Assembly: GCA_963831605.1 (NCBI GenBank)
Contig: CAWHQR010000003.1
Span: forward strand, 372,001 to 436,000
DNA: 64,000 bases
Direction: 5' to 3'
From: DASUPK01 sp963831605
Lineage (GTDB): Bacteria; Actinomycetota; Thermoleophilia; Solirubrobacterales; 70-9
In this document: positions 17,677 through 25,333 of the stretch, in pieces
Position numbering within the stretch: position 1 is the first letter of the stretch
How the letters are laid out: every line of letters begins with the position of its first letter
Notes under the pieces: generated by a model
The model's database searches: none
Told to the model about the DNA's origin: nothing
What the model saw: the letters and a program-made list of their open reading frames with translations, nothing else
Translations under genes and position numbers: made by a program

Positions 17677-18173
17677 ACGAGACACTCGTCTGCCCGCGCT
17701 GCGCTGAACCTCATCCGATCAGCGAGCGCTTCTGCCGCAACTGCGGAATGCCGCTGGTCTACGCCGGATCCAGAGAGGAGGAGCCGGTGACGGATGCCCA
17801 CGAGCGGGCGCGCAAGGTGCGGCCGCAGTACGCGCGCGGAGACCTCGTTCGCGTCACGGGCTCTCGGAACATGGCTGACGGCGAGCTGATCCAGTCGATC
17901 CTGCTCGAGCACGGAATCCCCTCGATGTTGCGGCGGGCCCGCGGGTTTGACGTTCCCGACTTCATGGCGGCAGGCCCCCGCGACGTGCTGGTCCCGGAGT
18001 CCGGCTACGAGACGGCGCGCGAGGTGCTCGCGGGGACCGACATGCTCACCGCGGAGGCCGCGCCCGGCTCAATGCCCGGGGTCGGGTCGCCAGGGCGACT
18101 CGCGGTGGGACTGATTGCGGCCGTTGGAGTTGCCGCCGTGATCGTCTACCTCTTCTATCTGGCGTTCGGCTGA
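17673..18173 (+). CDS. Zinc-ribbon, DUF2007 and membrane-anchor protein
   Basis: Residues 7-27 carry a CxxC...CxxC zinc ribbon (CPRCAEPHP...FCRNCGMPL). Residues about 58-118 form a DUF2007-like domain (GDLVRVTGSRNMADGELIQSI, DVLVPESGYETAREVL), a small alpha/beta fold proposed to sense or bind ligands. The C-terminus has one membrane segment (LIAAVGVAAVIVYLFYLAFG). GTG start, coupled to mec. The last 35 codons overlap the end of the convergent gene at 18069. Role unknown. Confidence 0.75.
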   Translation: MNETLVCPRCAEPHPISERFCRNCGMPLVYAGSREEEPVTDAHERARKVRPQYARGDLVRVTGSRNMADGELIQSILLEHGIPSMLRRARGFDVPDFMAAGPRDVLVPESGYETAREVLAGTDMLTAEAAPGSMPGVGSPGRLAVGLIAAVGVAAVIVYLFYLAFG

Positions 18174-19058
18174 GCGTCGCGGCCTGGGCGGCCCGGATCC
18201 CGGTCGCCGTGTGGTGGGGTCGAAGCCGAACTCGGGAGGCGTCCCAAGCTCGAGGTCGATCGCGGGTCGCTCGAGCGGATCGCCCAGGGACGCCGTCTCC
18301 GGAGAGTCGGACTGGGGATAGAGGATCTCGTCGAGGTGTGTCCGCCAGGCGCGCTCGATCTCCCGCATGCGGGCCTCAAAGGCGAGCTCGAGGTTTCCCT
18401 GGGGACCCTGGCGGTGAAGGCGCGAGGCCATCCGCACGCAGGCGTCCGGGCCGGCGTGCCGGTCGAGCAGGTCGAAGACCGTTCCGCCGAGGATGAGCGC
18501 GTCGCGTCGAGACGGAGGGAAGGCGGGGCGCTCGCCCTCGCGGAGCCGCGTGATGACCGCGGCCCGGTAGTACGAGGTCTGTCCGGCGAAGTACTGCGCG
18601 GCGCCCTCGATCAGCCAGGCCCAGCGCAAATACGTGATGAACCTGCGCGGCGTCCACATCGGCGGCAGGGCGGTGTTGTTGGCCGCGAGGACGATCTGGC
18701 AGTACATCCGCTCGGCGGTGCCGCGCAGCGCGCGCAGGGAGTCCTCGCCTGCGGAGCGCCGTTCCATCCAGGTGTCGTTCAGGGTGTGGATCTCTCCATC
18801 CATCGGCCAGCCGGCCAGATAGCGGCGCCCGGCCGGGGCCGCCGACCAGCGGACAACGGGCAACAGGGGGTGTGCAAAGGAGAGCCAGACGGGGTTGTCA
18901 TGCAGGATCACGGTGACGTCCCCCGGCACCGCGTCGAAGCGATCCTCGAGCCGCAGCCGCAGGTCCTCGAGCGCATCGAGCACGCGGTGGGCACAGGCGA
19001 CGTCCGAGTCGTCGTGACGGGCGGTGAAGCTCAGCGAGTCGGTCTCGATCCAGGTGAT
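18069..19058 (-). CDS. Uncharacterised protein, probable ATC start codon
   Basis: The frame gives a protein of about 329 residues beginning ITWIETDSLSFTARHDDSD; this first stretch looks like an authentic conserved N-terminus. Later blocks are APAGRRYLAGWPMDGEIHTLN, ALPPMWTPRRFITYLRWAWLIEGAAQYFAGQ and DALILGGTVFDLLDRHAG, resembling a peptidase-MA-like fold without an HExxH. No ATG, GTG or TTG lies between the in-frame TAG at 19068-19070 and the GTG at 18983, which would cut off 25 residues. An ATC stands exactly six bases after TAGCCT, the same geometry as the leaderless ATG/GTG genes. The last 35 codons run antisense into the DUF2007 gene. Confidence 0.6.
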   Translation of the reverse strand: MTWIETDSLSFTARHDDSDVACAHRVLDALEDLRLRLEDRFDAVPGDVTVILHDNPVWLSFAHPLLPVVRWSAAPAGRRYLAGWPMDGEIHTLNDTWMERRSAGEDSLRALRGTAERMYCQIVLAANNTALPPMWTPRRFITYLRWAWLIEGAAQYFAGQTSYYRAAVITRLREGERPAFPPSRRDALILGGTVFDLLDRHAGPDACVRMASRLHRQGPQGNLELAFEARMREIERAWRTHLDEILYPQSDSPETASLGDPLERPAIDLELGTPPEFGFDPTTRRPGSGPPRPRRSAERQIEEVDDHGGNSNGRNQSHRESPWRPDPGH

Positions 19059-19064
19059 GGATCC

Positions 19065-19070
19065 AGGCTA
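19065..19070 (-). promoter_or_regulatory. -10-like box TAGCCT overlapping the upstream stop codon
   Basis: The TAG of the DUF1152 gene is also the first half of TAGCCT, followed by six bases and the putative ATC start at 19058. Confidence 0.4.
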
Positions 19071-19988
19071 CTCGCGGGTCCGGGCGCGCTCCCGCTCCAG
19101 GCTGAGCTCCGTGCGGACCCCCATTCCCTCGAGCGCCTCGTGGGCTTCCTCGAGGGAACCGGCGGGCGACACCGCGGTGGCGAGCGGCAGCGCGGACGAG
19201 GCAGCCGCCGTTGGATCAAAGAAGAATGTGAGGGCTCCGAGCGGCGTCAGCTCGACGCTGCGGCGCCCGCCGCGGATCGGCACGGGGCCCCGCTCGCCGC
19301 GGGCGCAGCGCACGGCCATCAGGCTTGCCTCGGTCGGGACGACCTTCGCGGCCTCCTCAACCAGCTCGCAGGCATGAGGTGTCAGACCCCACGCGCCGAG
19401 CAGCGCGTCGACCGATTGCAACGCGGTGATTCGCGCCAGCACCTCGTCCGGGGTGAGCTCCCCGTCGCAGCCCGGTCCGTAGACGGCGCCGATCACCTCG
19501 CTCGAACGGGCGAGGAAGAAGCCCGCGGCGAGGACGATCGCGTCGCAGAGGGGGCTCGCGAGGCCTGCCTCGTCACCGTGGGCGAGCACGTCGCCGCCCA
19601 CGTCGAGCAGCACGACCGCATCGCAGCCGAGCTCCGAGGCGGCCTCAGAGATTCCCTGCGCGAGCGCCTGCGGCCCACGGGTGATGTCGAGCAGGAGGAC
19701 CGGCCGGTCGAGGTGGGAGGCCATCTTCGACTCCGAGAACTCGACACCGTCAAGGGTCACCGTTGACCCCTCCGTGAGGACGGCAGCCGAGCCGCAGGGC
19801 CGCCCGCCGCGAATCTCCTCGAGGGAGCGCGGCCCGGGCCTGGGGTCGATCGGCGAGCGCTCCCAGGCGACCCCGCCGAGCACGAACTCGGTGCCCAGCC
19901 CGTCGAGCAGGTCCGTGATCCCCAGGGCGCCGACCACGTCGCCGCCACCGCCCATGCCGATCAGCAGGGCGCGCTCAGCGTCTTTCAG
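19068..19988 (-). CDS. DUF1152 family protein, start codon unclear (CTG at 19988 or ATG at 19955)
   Basis: The protein has the DUF1152 Rossmann-like start ALLIGMGGGGDVVGALG, then VLLLDITRGPQAL, AVVLLDVGGDVLAHGDEAGLASPL (conserved DxGGD...GDE) and a C-terminal half with CELVEEAAKVVPTEASLMAVR. The first beta strand needs residues upstream of the ATG at 19955, yet from the in-frame TAG at 20016-20018 down to 19955 there is no ATG, GTG or TTG. The best candidate is CTG at 19988 (LKDAERALLIGMGGGG). It is in the same frame as both neighbours. Function unknown; neighbours are also unassigned. Confidence 0.7.
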   Translation of the reverse strand: MKDAERALLIGMGGGGDVVGALGITDLLDGLGTEFVLGGVAWERSPIDPRPGPRSLEEIRGGRPCGSAAVLTEGSTVTLDGVEFSESKMASHLDRPVLLLDITRGPQALAQGISEAASELGCDAVVLLDVGGDVLAHGDEAGLASPLCDAIVLAAGFFLARSSEVIGAVYGPGCDGELTPDEVLARITALQSVDALLGAWGLTPHACELVEEAAKVVPTEASLMAVRCARGERGPVPIRGGRRSVELTPLGALTFFFDPTAAASSALPLATAVSPAGSLEEAHEALEGMGVRTELSLERERARTRE

Positions 19989-20015
19989 TGCCTGGAGAGC
20001 CGAGGCCGTTCGAGC

Positions 20016-20642
20016 CTAGGCGAGCACCAGGTCGCCCTGGCAGATCTCGCGGATCGCGCCGGCGGCCCGATCGAACTCCTCGTCGGCCATCACCGGCGTT
20101 CCCTCGAAGGGGAGGTCGCGGTCGATCTCGACCCAGGAGCGGCAGCCGTGATGCTCGTCCTTGACGCGCACCGTGACCGGCCGCGGGATCCGATGGACCC
20201 GGAGGAGCAGTACGTGCAGCGGATGGGTCCGCTTCCACGCGAGTCGCTTCTGGGCGTAGTCGGGCGTCCAGACGTGGAAGGGCGAGAGCGCCTCCACCAC
20301 GCGATGGTCCTCGGTGGTGAAGTGATCGGTGATCTCGGCCCAGCTGCGGATCCTCACCCGGTCGGGCTGGGGGATACCGCCGTCCTGGAGCAGCGCCCGC
20401 GGGGGCGGCTCCTCATCGGGCCAGACGCCCTCCTCGAGGGCTCGGCGAAGCTCAGGGTGATGGGACTCGCGGACCAGGTCGTTCCGCTGGTGGTCGAAGG
20501 TCGGGTAGAGGAAGAACTGCTCGTGCTCGACCTCGAAGTGCTTCTCGTCCTCGCGGATTCCGCCCTTCCGAAGGGCAACGAGCTGCTCACCCTCGGCCAG
20601 CGCTCGCACGGTCACTGCCCACTCTTTCAATGCAATCGGCAT
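20016..20642 (-). CDS. DUF1802 family protein
   Basis: About 208 residues starting MPIALKEWAVTVRALAEGEQ. The ALKEWAV..RAL...LVALRKGGIREDEKHFEVEHEQFFLYPTFDHQR block is the hallmark of DUF1802, and the C-terminus (RVKDEHHGCRSWVEIDRDLP) also fits. The start is likely the ATG at 20642; a TTG twelve bases further in is possible, and an open frame continues upstream to 20753. A TAATAC sequence stands two bases before the ATG. The TAG stop is directly followed, in frame, by the DUF1152 gene. Biochemical role unknown. Confidence 0.75.
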   Translation of the reverse strand: MPIALKEWAVTVRALAEGEQLVALRKGGIREDEKHFEVEHEQFFLYPTFDHQRNDLVRESHHPELRRALEEGVWPDEEPPPRALLQDGGIPQPDRVRIRSWAEITDHFTTEDHRVVEALSPFHVWTPDYAQKRLAWKRTHPLHVLLLRVHRIPRPVTVRVKDEHHGCRSWVEIDRDLPFEGTPVMADEEFDRAAGAIREICQGDLVLA

Positions 20643-20878
20643 AGGTATTAGGGGGTAATCAATCTTGGTCGGATCAGGGGCGGGGCACTCGGTCTTCGGC
20701 GCCGTGGCCCCCTCGGACGCGGGCAGTCTAGAGGACCGATTGGGCTTTGACAACCCTTGTGCCGCCTTGTCACAAGCTCACAGGCTTAGTTGTAAGTACC
20801 GGATAGCCCATTCCCATGCGCTTTGGATCCTGGTTGACCGGCCAATCGGACGCAAAATCCAGAAATCGGGAGCAGCCG
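20643..20878. other. Intergenic region upstream of the DUF1802 gene
   Basis: This 236-bp gap separates the DUF1802 start from the end of the hydantoinase B gene. It is somewhat richer in A/T (for example around 20745-20830) and probably holds the DUF1802 promoter. I see no convincing small gene, hairpin terminator or RNA here. Confidence 0.4.
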
Positions 20879-22384
20879 CTACGAATTTCGTTCGGGGCCG
20901 TACCCACCGCCCCCCGGCGTCTCGATCCGCAGCCGGTCACCGGGCCGAAGCTCGCCCTCGGTCTTGGCGGGCACGGCCTCGCCATTGATCAGATCGCGCC
21001 CGGGGCCCCCCGGGGCGCCCCCGGCCCTACCGTGGGGGGCGTGCCGGCGGCGCTCGCCGATCAGGGTGAAGCGCATCGGCTCGGTCGCCTCCAGCTCCCG
21101 CACGATCCCGTCTCCGCCACGGTGTCTGCCCGCGCCGCCGCTGCCGCGCCTCACCGAGAGCTCCCGGACCAGGACCGGATAGTCGGTCTCGAGTGCCTCG
21201 ACCGGAGTGTTGAGGGTGTTCGACATCGCCACGTGCTCGGCGCTCGGCCCGTCAGCGTCGCGGCAGGCTCCCTGGCCGCCCCCGATGGTCTCGTAGTAGG
21301 TCCAGTCCTCACCGGCGAGCGTCAGGTTGTTCATGGTTCCCTGGCCCTCGGCTCCGACCGGAGCGAACCTGGCCAGGGCGGCGAAGACGAGGTCGGAGAC
21401 CCGGCTCGATGTCTCGACGTTGCCGCCCACCACCGCCGCCGGGGCACGGGCGTTGAGGAGGGAGCCCTCGGGCGCAGTCACCGTCACCGGCCGCCAGGCG
21501 CCCGCAGAGGGGGGCCCGTCGGGGTCGCTGACCACACGGACGGCGTAGAAGGACGCGGCTTTGGTCACCGAGAGCGGGCAGTTGAGGTTCCCGGCAATCT
21601 GCTCGGCGCTCCCCGAGAAGTCGAGCTCCAGCTCGTCACCGCGGACCGTCGCCCTGACGCGCAGCGCGATGTCGCCATCCCGCCCCTCGAGCACGTCCTC
21701 GGCATCGCTCTCTCCGTCGGGCATCTCGGAGAGCGCCGCTCGGGTGCGGCGTTCCGCGTAGTCGAGGATCTCGGCGGTCGCGGTCGCGAGCAAGTCGCGC
21801 CCGTGGCGTTCGGCGAGCTGGCGCAGCCGGCGGATCCCGGTCAGGTTGGCGGCCCGCTGAGCCCTCAGGTCGGCGATCCGCTGCTCGGGATTGCGCATCC
21901 GGCTCGCCAGCTCGCGCAGGATGTCGTCGTCCGCGCGGGTCGGCGGGATCACGACGCCCTCCTCGTCGAGGGTCACCGACAGGGCGGGCATTCCCCCGGG
22001 CGTGGGGCCGCCGATGTCCGCGTGATGGGCGCGGGAGGCCGAGAAGCCGATCAACTCCTCGTCGTGGAAGACGGGCGAGATCAGAGTGATGTCGGGCAGG
22101 TGGGTGCCGCCTCGATAGGGGTCATTGAGGATCCAGAGCTCGCCGTCGCGGTGCTCCTCCCCGACGATCGCCGCGACGGCGTCCGGCATCGATCCGAGAT
22201 GCACCGGGATGTGCTCGGCCTGCATCACCAGCTCCCCGGCCGGGTCGAAGAGGGCGGTCGAGCAGTCGTGCCGCTCGGTGATGTTGGGCGAGTGGGCGGA
22301 GCGGATCAGCACAGCCCCCATCTCGTCGCACGCGGCCCGCAGCGCGCCGGTCATCACCTGCAGGGCGACCGGATCGAGGCTCAT
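20879..22384 (-). CDS. hyuB: Hydantoinase B / 5-oxoprolinase beta-type subunit (HyuB)
   Basis: The 501-residue protein has the HyuB hallmarks: ITERHDCSTALFDPAGELVMQAEHIPVHLGSM, then WILNDPYRGGTHLPDITLISPVF, SRAHHADIGGPTPGGMP (metal-site HHADIGG) and the C-terminal GGGQGACRDADGPSAEHVAMSNTLNTPVEALE, ending in GGGGYGP. It acts with HyuA in ATP-dependent opening of a cyclic amide (hydantoin, 5-oxoproline or related compound such as acetone-carboxylase substrates); the exact substrate cannot be read from the sequence. ATG overlaps the HyuA stop by ATGA. Confidence 0.92.
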   Translation of the reverse strand: MSLDPVALQVMTGALRAACDEMGAVLIRSAHSPNITERHDCSTALFDPAGELVMQAEHIPVHLGSMPDAVAAIVGEEHRDGELWILNDPYRGGTHLPDITLISPVFHDEELIGFSASRAHHADIGGPTPGGMPALSVTLDEEGVVIPPTRADDDILRELASRMRNPEQRIADLRAQRAANLTGIRRLRQLAERHGRDLLATATAEILDYAERRTRAALSEMPDGESDAEDVLEGRDGDIALRVRATVRGDELELDFSGSAEQIAGNLNCPLSVTKAASFYAVRVVSDPDGPPSAGAWRPVTVTAPEGSLLNARAPAAVVGGNVETSSRVSDLVFAALARFAPVGAEGQGTMNNLTLAGEDWTYYETIGGGQGACRDADGPSAEHVAMSNTLNTPVEALETDYPVLVRELSVRRGSGGAGRHRGGDGIVRELEATEPMRFTLIGERRRHAPHGRAGGAPGGPGRDLINGEAVPAKTEGELRPGDRLRIETPGGGGYGPERNS

Positions 22385-24357
22385 CGCCGCACCGCCGTGA
22401 CCGTCCCGGCCTCATCCACCCGAGCGCTCCATCCGGGCGGCAGGACCAGGGTGGCCTCGGGCAGCTCGAAGACGCATGGCCCCTCGGCCTCGAAGCCGGC
22501 CTCGGGCTCGCCCCGGAGGACCCGCGTGGCCACCCACTCGCCGTCGAAGCGGGCCCGGCGCTCGCTCTCGGCCAGATTCCCGTCTCCCGCGGCCCGCGGC
22601 CGCGGCTCGGGTCCCGGCATGAAGGCCGCGACGCGGATCGTCACCAGCTCCAGGGTCCCCTCTGGATCGCGATAGCCGTACCGCGCCTCGTGCTCGCGAG
22701 CGAAGTCCTCGGCGAGGCGAGCCGGGTCCGGCCTGGGCGGGCCGGGGATCGGCAGCTCGAATGCCTGCCCCCGGTAGCGCAGCTCGTAGACCACCTCCAG
22801 CTCCGCGCCCTCCATGCCCGCCTGCAGCGGCCGGGCCAGGGCGTCCACTTCGGCGGCGATGCGCTCAGCGCCGAGCTCGTCGCCGGAGAGCAGGACGGTC
22901 CGGGCCGTGTCTCGCCGCCGACCCGCCGCGATCAGGCCGAGTGCCGAGAGAACCCCGCTTGCGCGCGGGCAGACGATCGTCGAGATCTCGAGCTCCGCCG
23001 CCAGCGCCGCGGCGTGCATCGGGCCGGCACCGCCGAACGGCAGCAGCGCGTGGTCGCGCGGGTCGACCCCCCGCTCGACGGTGACCACTCGCAGCGCTCG
23101 GATCATCTCCTGGTTCGCCACCCGCGCGATTCCCTCGGCCGTTTCGATCTCGTCGAGGCCGAGGCCGGCACCCAGCTCGAGGACGCTTCGGCGCGCGGAT
23201 TCCAGATCCAGGGCGACGCCGCCGGCGAGCTCTGACTCGGGGGAGAGGTAGCCGAGCAGCAGGTCGGCGTCGGTGACCGTCGGCTCGGAGCCCCCGCGGC
23301 CGTAGCAGGCGGGGCCGGGCTCGGCCCCCGCGGAGCGAGGTCCGACTCGGAGCGCCCCGCCCGCGTCCCGCCAGCCGATCGAGCCCCCGCCTGCTCCGAC
23401 CGTGTGCACGTCGACCATGGGCAGCTGGATCGGGCGGCCGTCGATCTCACGGGAGTCGGTCCGCCGCACCTCGCCGCCATCGACCACGCAGACGTCGCAT
23501 GAGGTTCCGCCCATGTCCAGCCCGATCGCGTCGGGGGTGCCGGCCGCCTTGGCGAGCAGCGCGGAGCCGACCGCTCCGCCCGCCGGGCCGGAGAGGACGC
23601 TCCAGGCCCCCGCCCTGGCTGCCTCCGCAGCTTCGGCGGTGCCGCCGGAGGAGCGCATCACCTCAGGCTCGGGCAGGCCGCGCTCGCGACACGCCCCGGC
23701 GAGGCCGGTCAGGTACCGGCCGAGCAGAGGGGAGAGATAGGCGTCGATGACGGTGGTGGAGAAGCGCTCGTACTCGCGAAACGCCGGCAGGACCTCGTGC
23801 GAGGCGGACACGTGAACGCCGGGGAGCGCCTCGCGCAGGGCCGAGGCGATGCGCTGCTCGTGCGACGAATCGCGGAAGGCGAACAGCAGGCAGACGGCGA
23901 TCGACTCGATCTCCATTTCGCCGAGCTCGCCCACCAGCCGCTTCACCTCCTCGTCCGCGAGCTCCTCGATCACCCCGGACGCTCCCACCCGTTCGGCGGC
24001 CTCGACCCGATCGCCCACCGCGACCAGCGACGGTGGGCGTCCGCGGCAGGGGTGGTAGAGGCTCGGCCGGTTCTGGCGGCCGATGTCGAGCAGGTCCGCG
24101 AAGCCGCGCGTGGCGACGAGCGCGGTCCGGGCTCCGCGTTCCTCGAGCAGGGCGTTGGTGCCCACGGTCATGCCGTGGGTGAAGCCCTCGACGTCGCCGG
24201 CGCGGGCGCCGGCCCGATTGAGGACCTCATCGACTGCGGCGATCACACCGCGGGATTGATCCTCGGGTGTGCTCGGGACCTTCGCCGTGTGAAGCCGGTC
24301 GCCGTCGAGCAGGGCGGCGTCGGTGAAGGTCCCGCCGACATCCACGCCCAGGAGCAT
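22381..24357 (-). CDS. hyuA: Hydantoinase A / 5-oxoprolinase alpha-type subunit (HyuA)
   Basis: The 658-residue protein starts MLLGVDVGGTFTDAALLDGD, the actin-like phosphate-1 motif, followed by GMTVGTNALLEERGA and DLLDIGRQNRP. The second half has AIGLDMGGTSCDVCVVDGGE, VDVHTVGAGGGSIGW and FGGAGPMHAAALA, all standard in Hydantoinase_A. It would phosphorylate the cyclic amide for HyuB. The ATG lies exactly six bases after TAACTT, with no Shine-Dalgarno. A copy of the 99-bp structured repeat begins 20 bp upstream of the start. The two genes form a closed operon. Confidence 0.92.
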   Translation of the reverse strand: MLLGVDVGGTFTDAALLDGDRLHTAKVPSTPEDQSRGVIAAVDEVLNRAGARAGDVEGFTHGMTVGTNALLEERGARTALVATRGFADLLDIGRQNRPSLYHPCRGRPPSLVAVGDRVEAAERVGASGVIEELADEEVKRLVGELGEMEIESIAVCLLFAFRDSSHEQRIASALREALPGVHVSASHEVLPAFREYERFSTTVIDAYLSPLLGRYLTGLAGACRERGLPEPEVMRSSGGTAEAAEAARAGAWSVLSGPAGGAVGSALLAKAAGTPDAIGLDMGGTSCDVCVVDGGEVRRTDSREIDGRPIQLPMVDVHTVGAGGGSIGWRDAGGALRVGPRSAGAEPGPACYGRGGSEPTVTDADLLLGYLSPESELAGGVALDLESARRSVLELGAGLGLDEIETAEGIARVANQEMIRALRVVTVERGVDPRDHALLPFGGAGPMHAAALAAELEISTIVCPRASGVLSALGLIAAGRRRDTARTVLLSGDELGAERIAAEVDALARPLQAGMEGAELEVVYELRYRGQAFELPIPGPPRPDPARLAEDFAREHEARYGYRDPEGTLELVTIRVAAFMPGPEPRPRAAGDGNLAESERRARFDGEWVATRVLRGEPEAGFEAEGPCVFELPEATLVLPPGWSARVDEAGTVTAVRR

Positions 24358-24363
24358 GCCGTG

Positions 24364-24369
24364 AAGTTA
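24364..24369 (-). promoter_or_regulatory. -10 box (TAACTT) of leaderless hyuA
   Basis: On the minus strand TAACTT is followed by six bases and the ATG at 24357. Confidence 0.6.
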
Positions 24370-24376
24370 TCTGGGG

Positions 24377-24475
24377 ACGGCTTCGCCATAAAGCCGCGAT
24401 CACAGGCGGCCGCCCCACATAAGTCGCTCCGGGCTTCGCCCTTCGCTCCAAAGTGGAGCGGCCTGGTGACCGCTA
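24377..24475. repeat. 99-bp structured intergenic repeat, copy A
   Basis: It matches copy B (25235-25333) at 96 of 99 positions in the same orientation. It ends with the TAG stop of the methyltransferase gene (minus strand). Inside are CGGCT...AGCCG, GGCGGCCGCC, GGGC-TTC-GCCC and CGCTCCA-AAG-TGGAGCG hairpins, enclosed by an outer pair GCGATCACAGGC / GCCTGGTGACCGC (one mismatch in this copy). It lies between the methyltransferase end and the hyuA promoter. Confidence 0.9.
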
Positions 24476-25105
24476 GGCCTGCGCGCTGCCGAACGCCAGG
24501 GGGTGGACCAACGCCGGCATCCACGACCAGCGATCTCGCTCGACCGCCTCGACGCTGAGCGGGCTCTCGTGCAGCATGTCCACCGTCGGGCGGTTGGCGT
24601 TGCACCCCGCGGCGAACGCGTGCCAGGGGCGATGGAGCCGGTCCTGCCAGCGCGCGAGGCGCCGGGTGTCGGCGCGGACGTGCTCCAGGAAGAGGAGCTT
24701 GCCTCCCGGCCTGAGCACCCGCGCGGTCTCCTCGATCGCCCGTCGCGGGTCGTCGACGGTGCAGAGGACGAGCGTGGAGACCACGGTGTCGAAGCTGTCG
24801 TCGTCGAACGGAAGCTCCTCGGCGGTCGCCACGACCACCTGGCCCTGTCGGCCCTCGCGGTTCACCTTCCTCAGGCGCCGCCTGAGCTTGGTGACCATCG
24901 GGGCCGAGGGCTCCGACAGAGTGAGCTCCTCGATTTCCTCGGGGTAGTACGGAAGATTGAGCCCGCTCCCAGCCCCGAGCTCCAGCACACGCCCGTTGGC
25001 CTCCGCGAGCAGTTCCCGCCTCCGCTTCGCCATCCCGGCGCGCTCCCCGACCCACAGCAGCGGGTCGTACAGGGCGCTGAACGCTCGCTCCCAGGTCTTC
25101 GACAT
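24473..25105 (-). CDS. Class I SAM methyltransferase (METTL7/UbiE-like)
   Basis: The protein of about 210 residues starts MSKTWERAFSALYDPLLW, a typical small-molecule methyltransferase lead, with motif I VLELGAGSGLNLPYYP, motif II LTLSEPS, then VVATAEELPFDDDSFDTVVSTLVLCTVDDP and RVLRPGGKLLFLEHVRAD. CTVDDP and LEHVR are found in METTL7-like and phospholipid-type groups. The ATG at 25105 is preferred over a GTG at 25111 because AAAGGAG lies at the right distance from it. The stop codon forms the end of repeat copy A. Substrate unknown. Confidence 0.85.
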   Translation of the reverse strand: MSKTWERAFSALYDPLLWVGERAGMAKRRRELLAEANGRVLELGAGSGLNLPYYPEEIEELTLSEPSAPMVTKLRRRLRKVNREGRQGQVVVATAEELPFDDDSFDTVVSTLVLCTVDDPRRAIEETARVLRPGGKLLFLEHVRADTRRLARWQDRLHRPWHAFAAGCNANRPTVDMLHESPLSVEAVERDRWSWMPALVHPLAFGSAQA

Positions 25106-25197
25106 CGGCACTCCTTTGCTCGGTGGTTGATCGAACAGAGGAACCTACGGCGCGGACGCGGCGCGAGATGCCGCCGGCAGTGTGAGGTGGAGCACAG

Positions 25198-25227
25198 CTG
25201 AGGCCCCGGGGAAGCCCGGGGCCTCAG
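25198..25227. terminator. GC-rich hairpin, probable terminator of the zinc-protein gene
   Basis: CTGAGGCCCCGGG-GAAG-CCCGGGGCCTCAG is a perfect 13-bp stem with a four-base loop. It lies after repeat copy B on the minus strand, about 105 bp beyond the stop at 25331. No T-run follows. Confidence 0.6.
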
Positions 25228-25234
25228 CGGCAAC

Positions 25235-25333
25235 ACGGCTTCGCCACATAGCCGCGGTCACAGGCGGCCGCCCCACATAAGTCGCTCCGGGCTTCGCCCT
25301 TCGCTCCAAAGTGGAGCGGCCTGGTGACCGCTA
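25235..25333. repeat. 99-bp structured intergenic repeat, copy B
   Basis: Same length and orientation as copy A, with three differences. The outer arms GCGGTCACAGGC (25254-25265) and GCCTGGTGACCGC (25319-25331) pair over 12 bases with one bulge, closing inner hairpins at 25263-25272, 25289-25299 and 25302-25318. Its end supplies the TAG stop of the gene at 25331. Confidence 0.9.

Noticed and set aside
20816..22675. A 619-codon plus-strand frame opposite hyuB/hyuA
   Set aside because: It is antisense to two intact, well-recognised hydantoinase genes and shows no family signature of its own.
24377..25333. Integron attC sites
   Set aside because: Position at gene ends and the folded shape are suggestive, but the terminal boxes lack the GTTRRRY/RYYYAAC core and no integrase gene is present.
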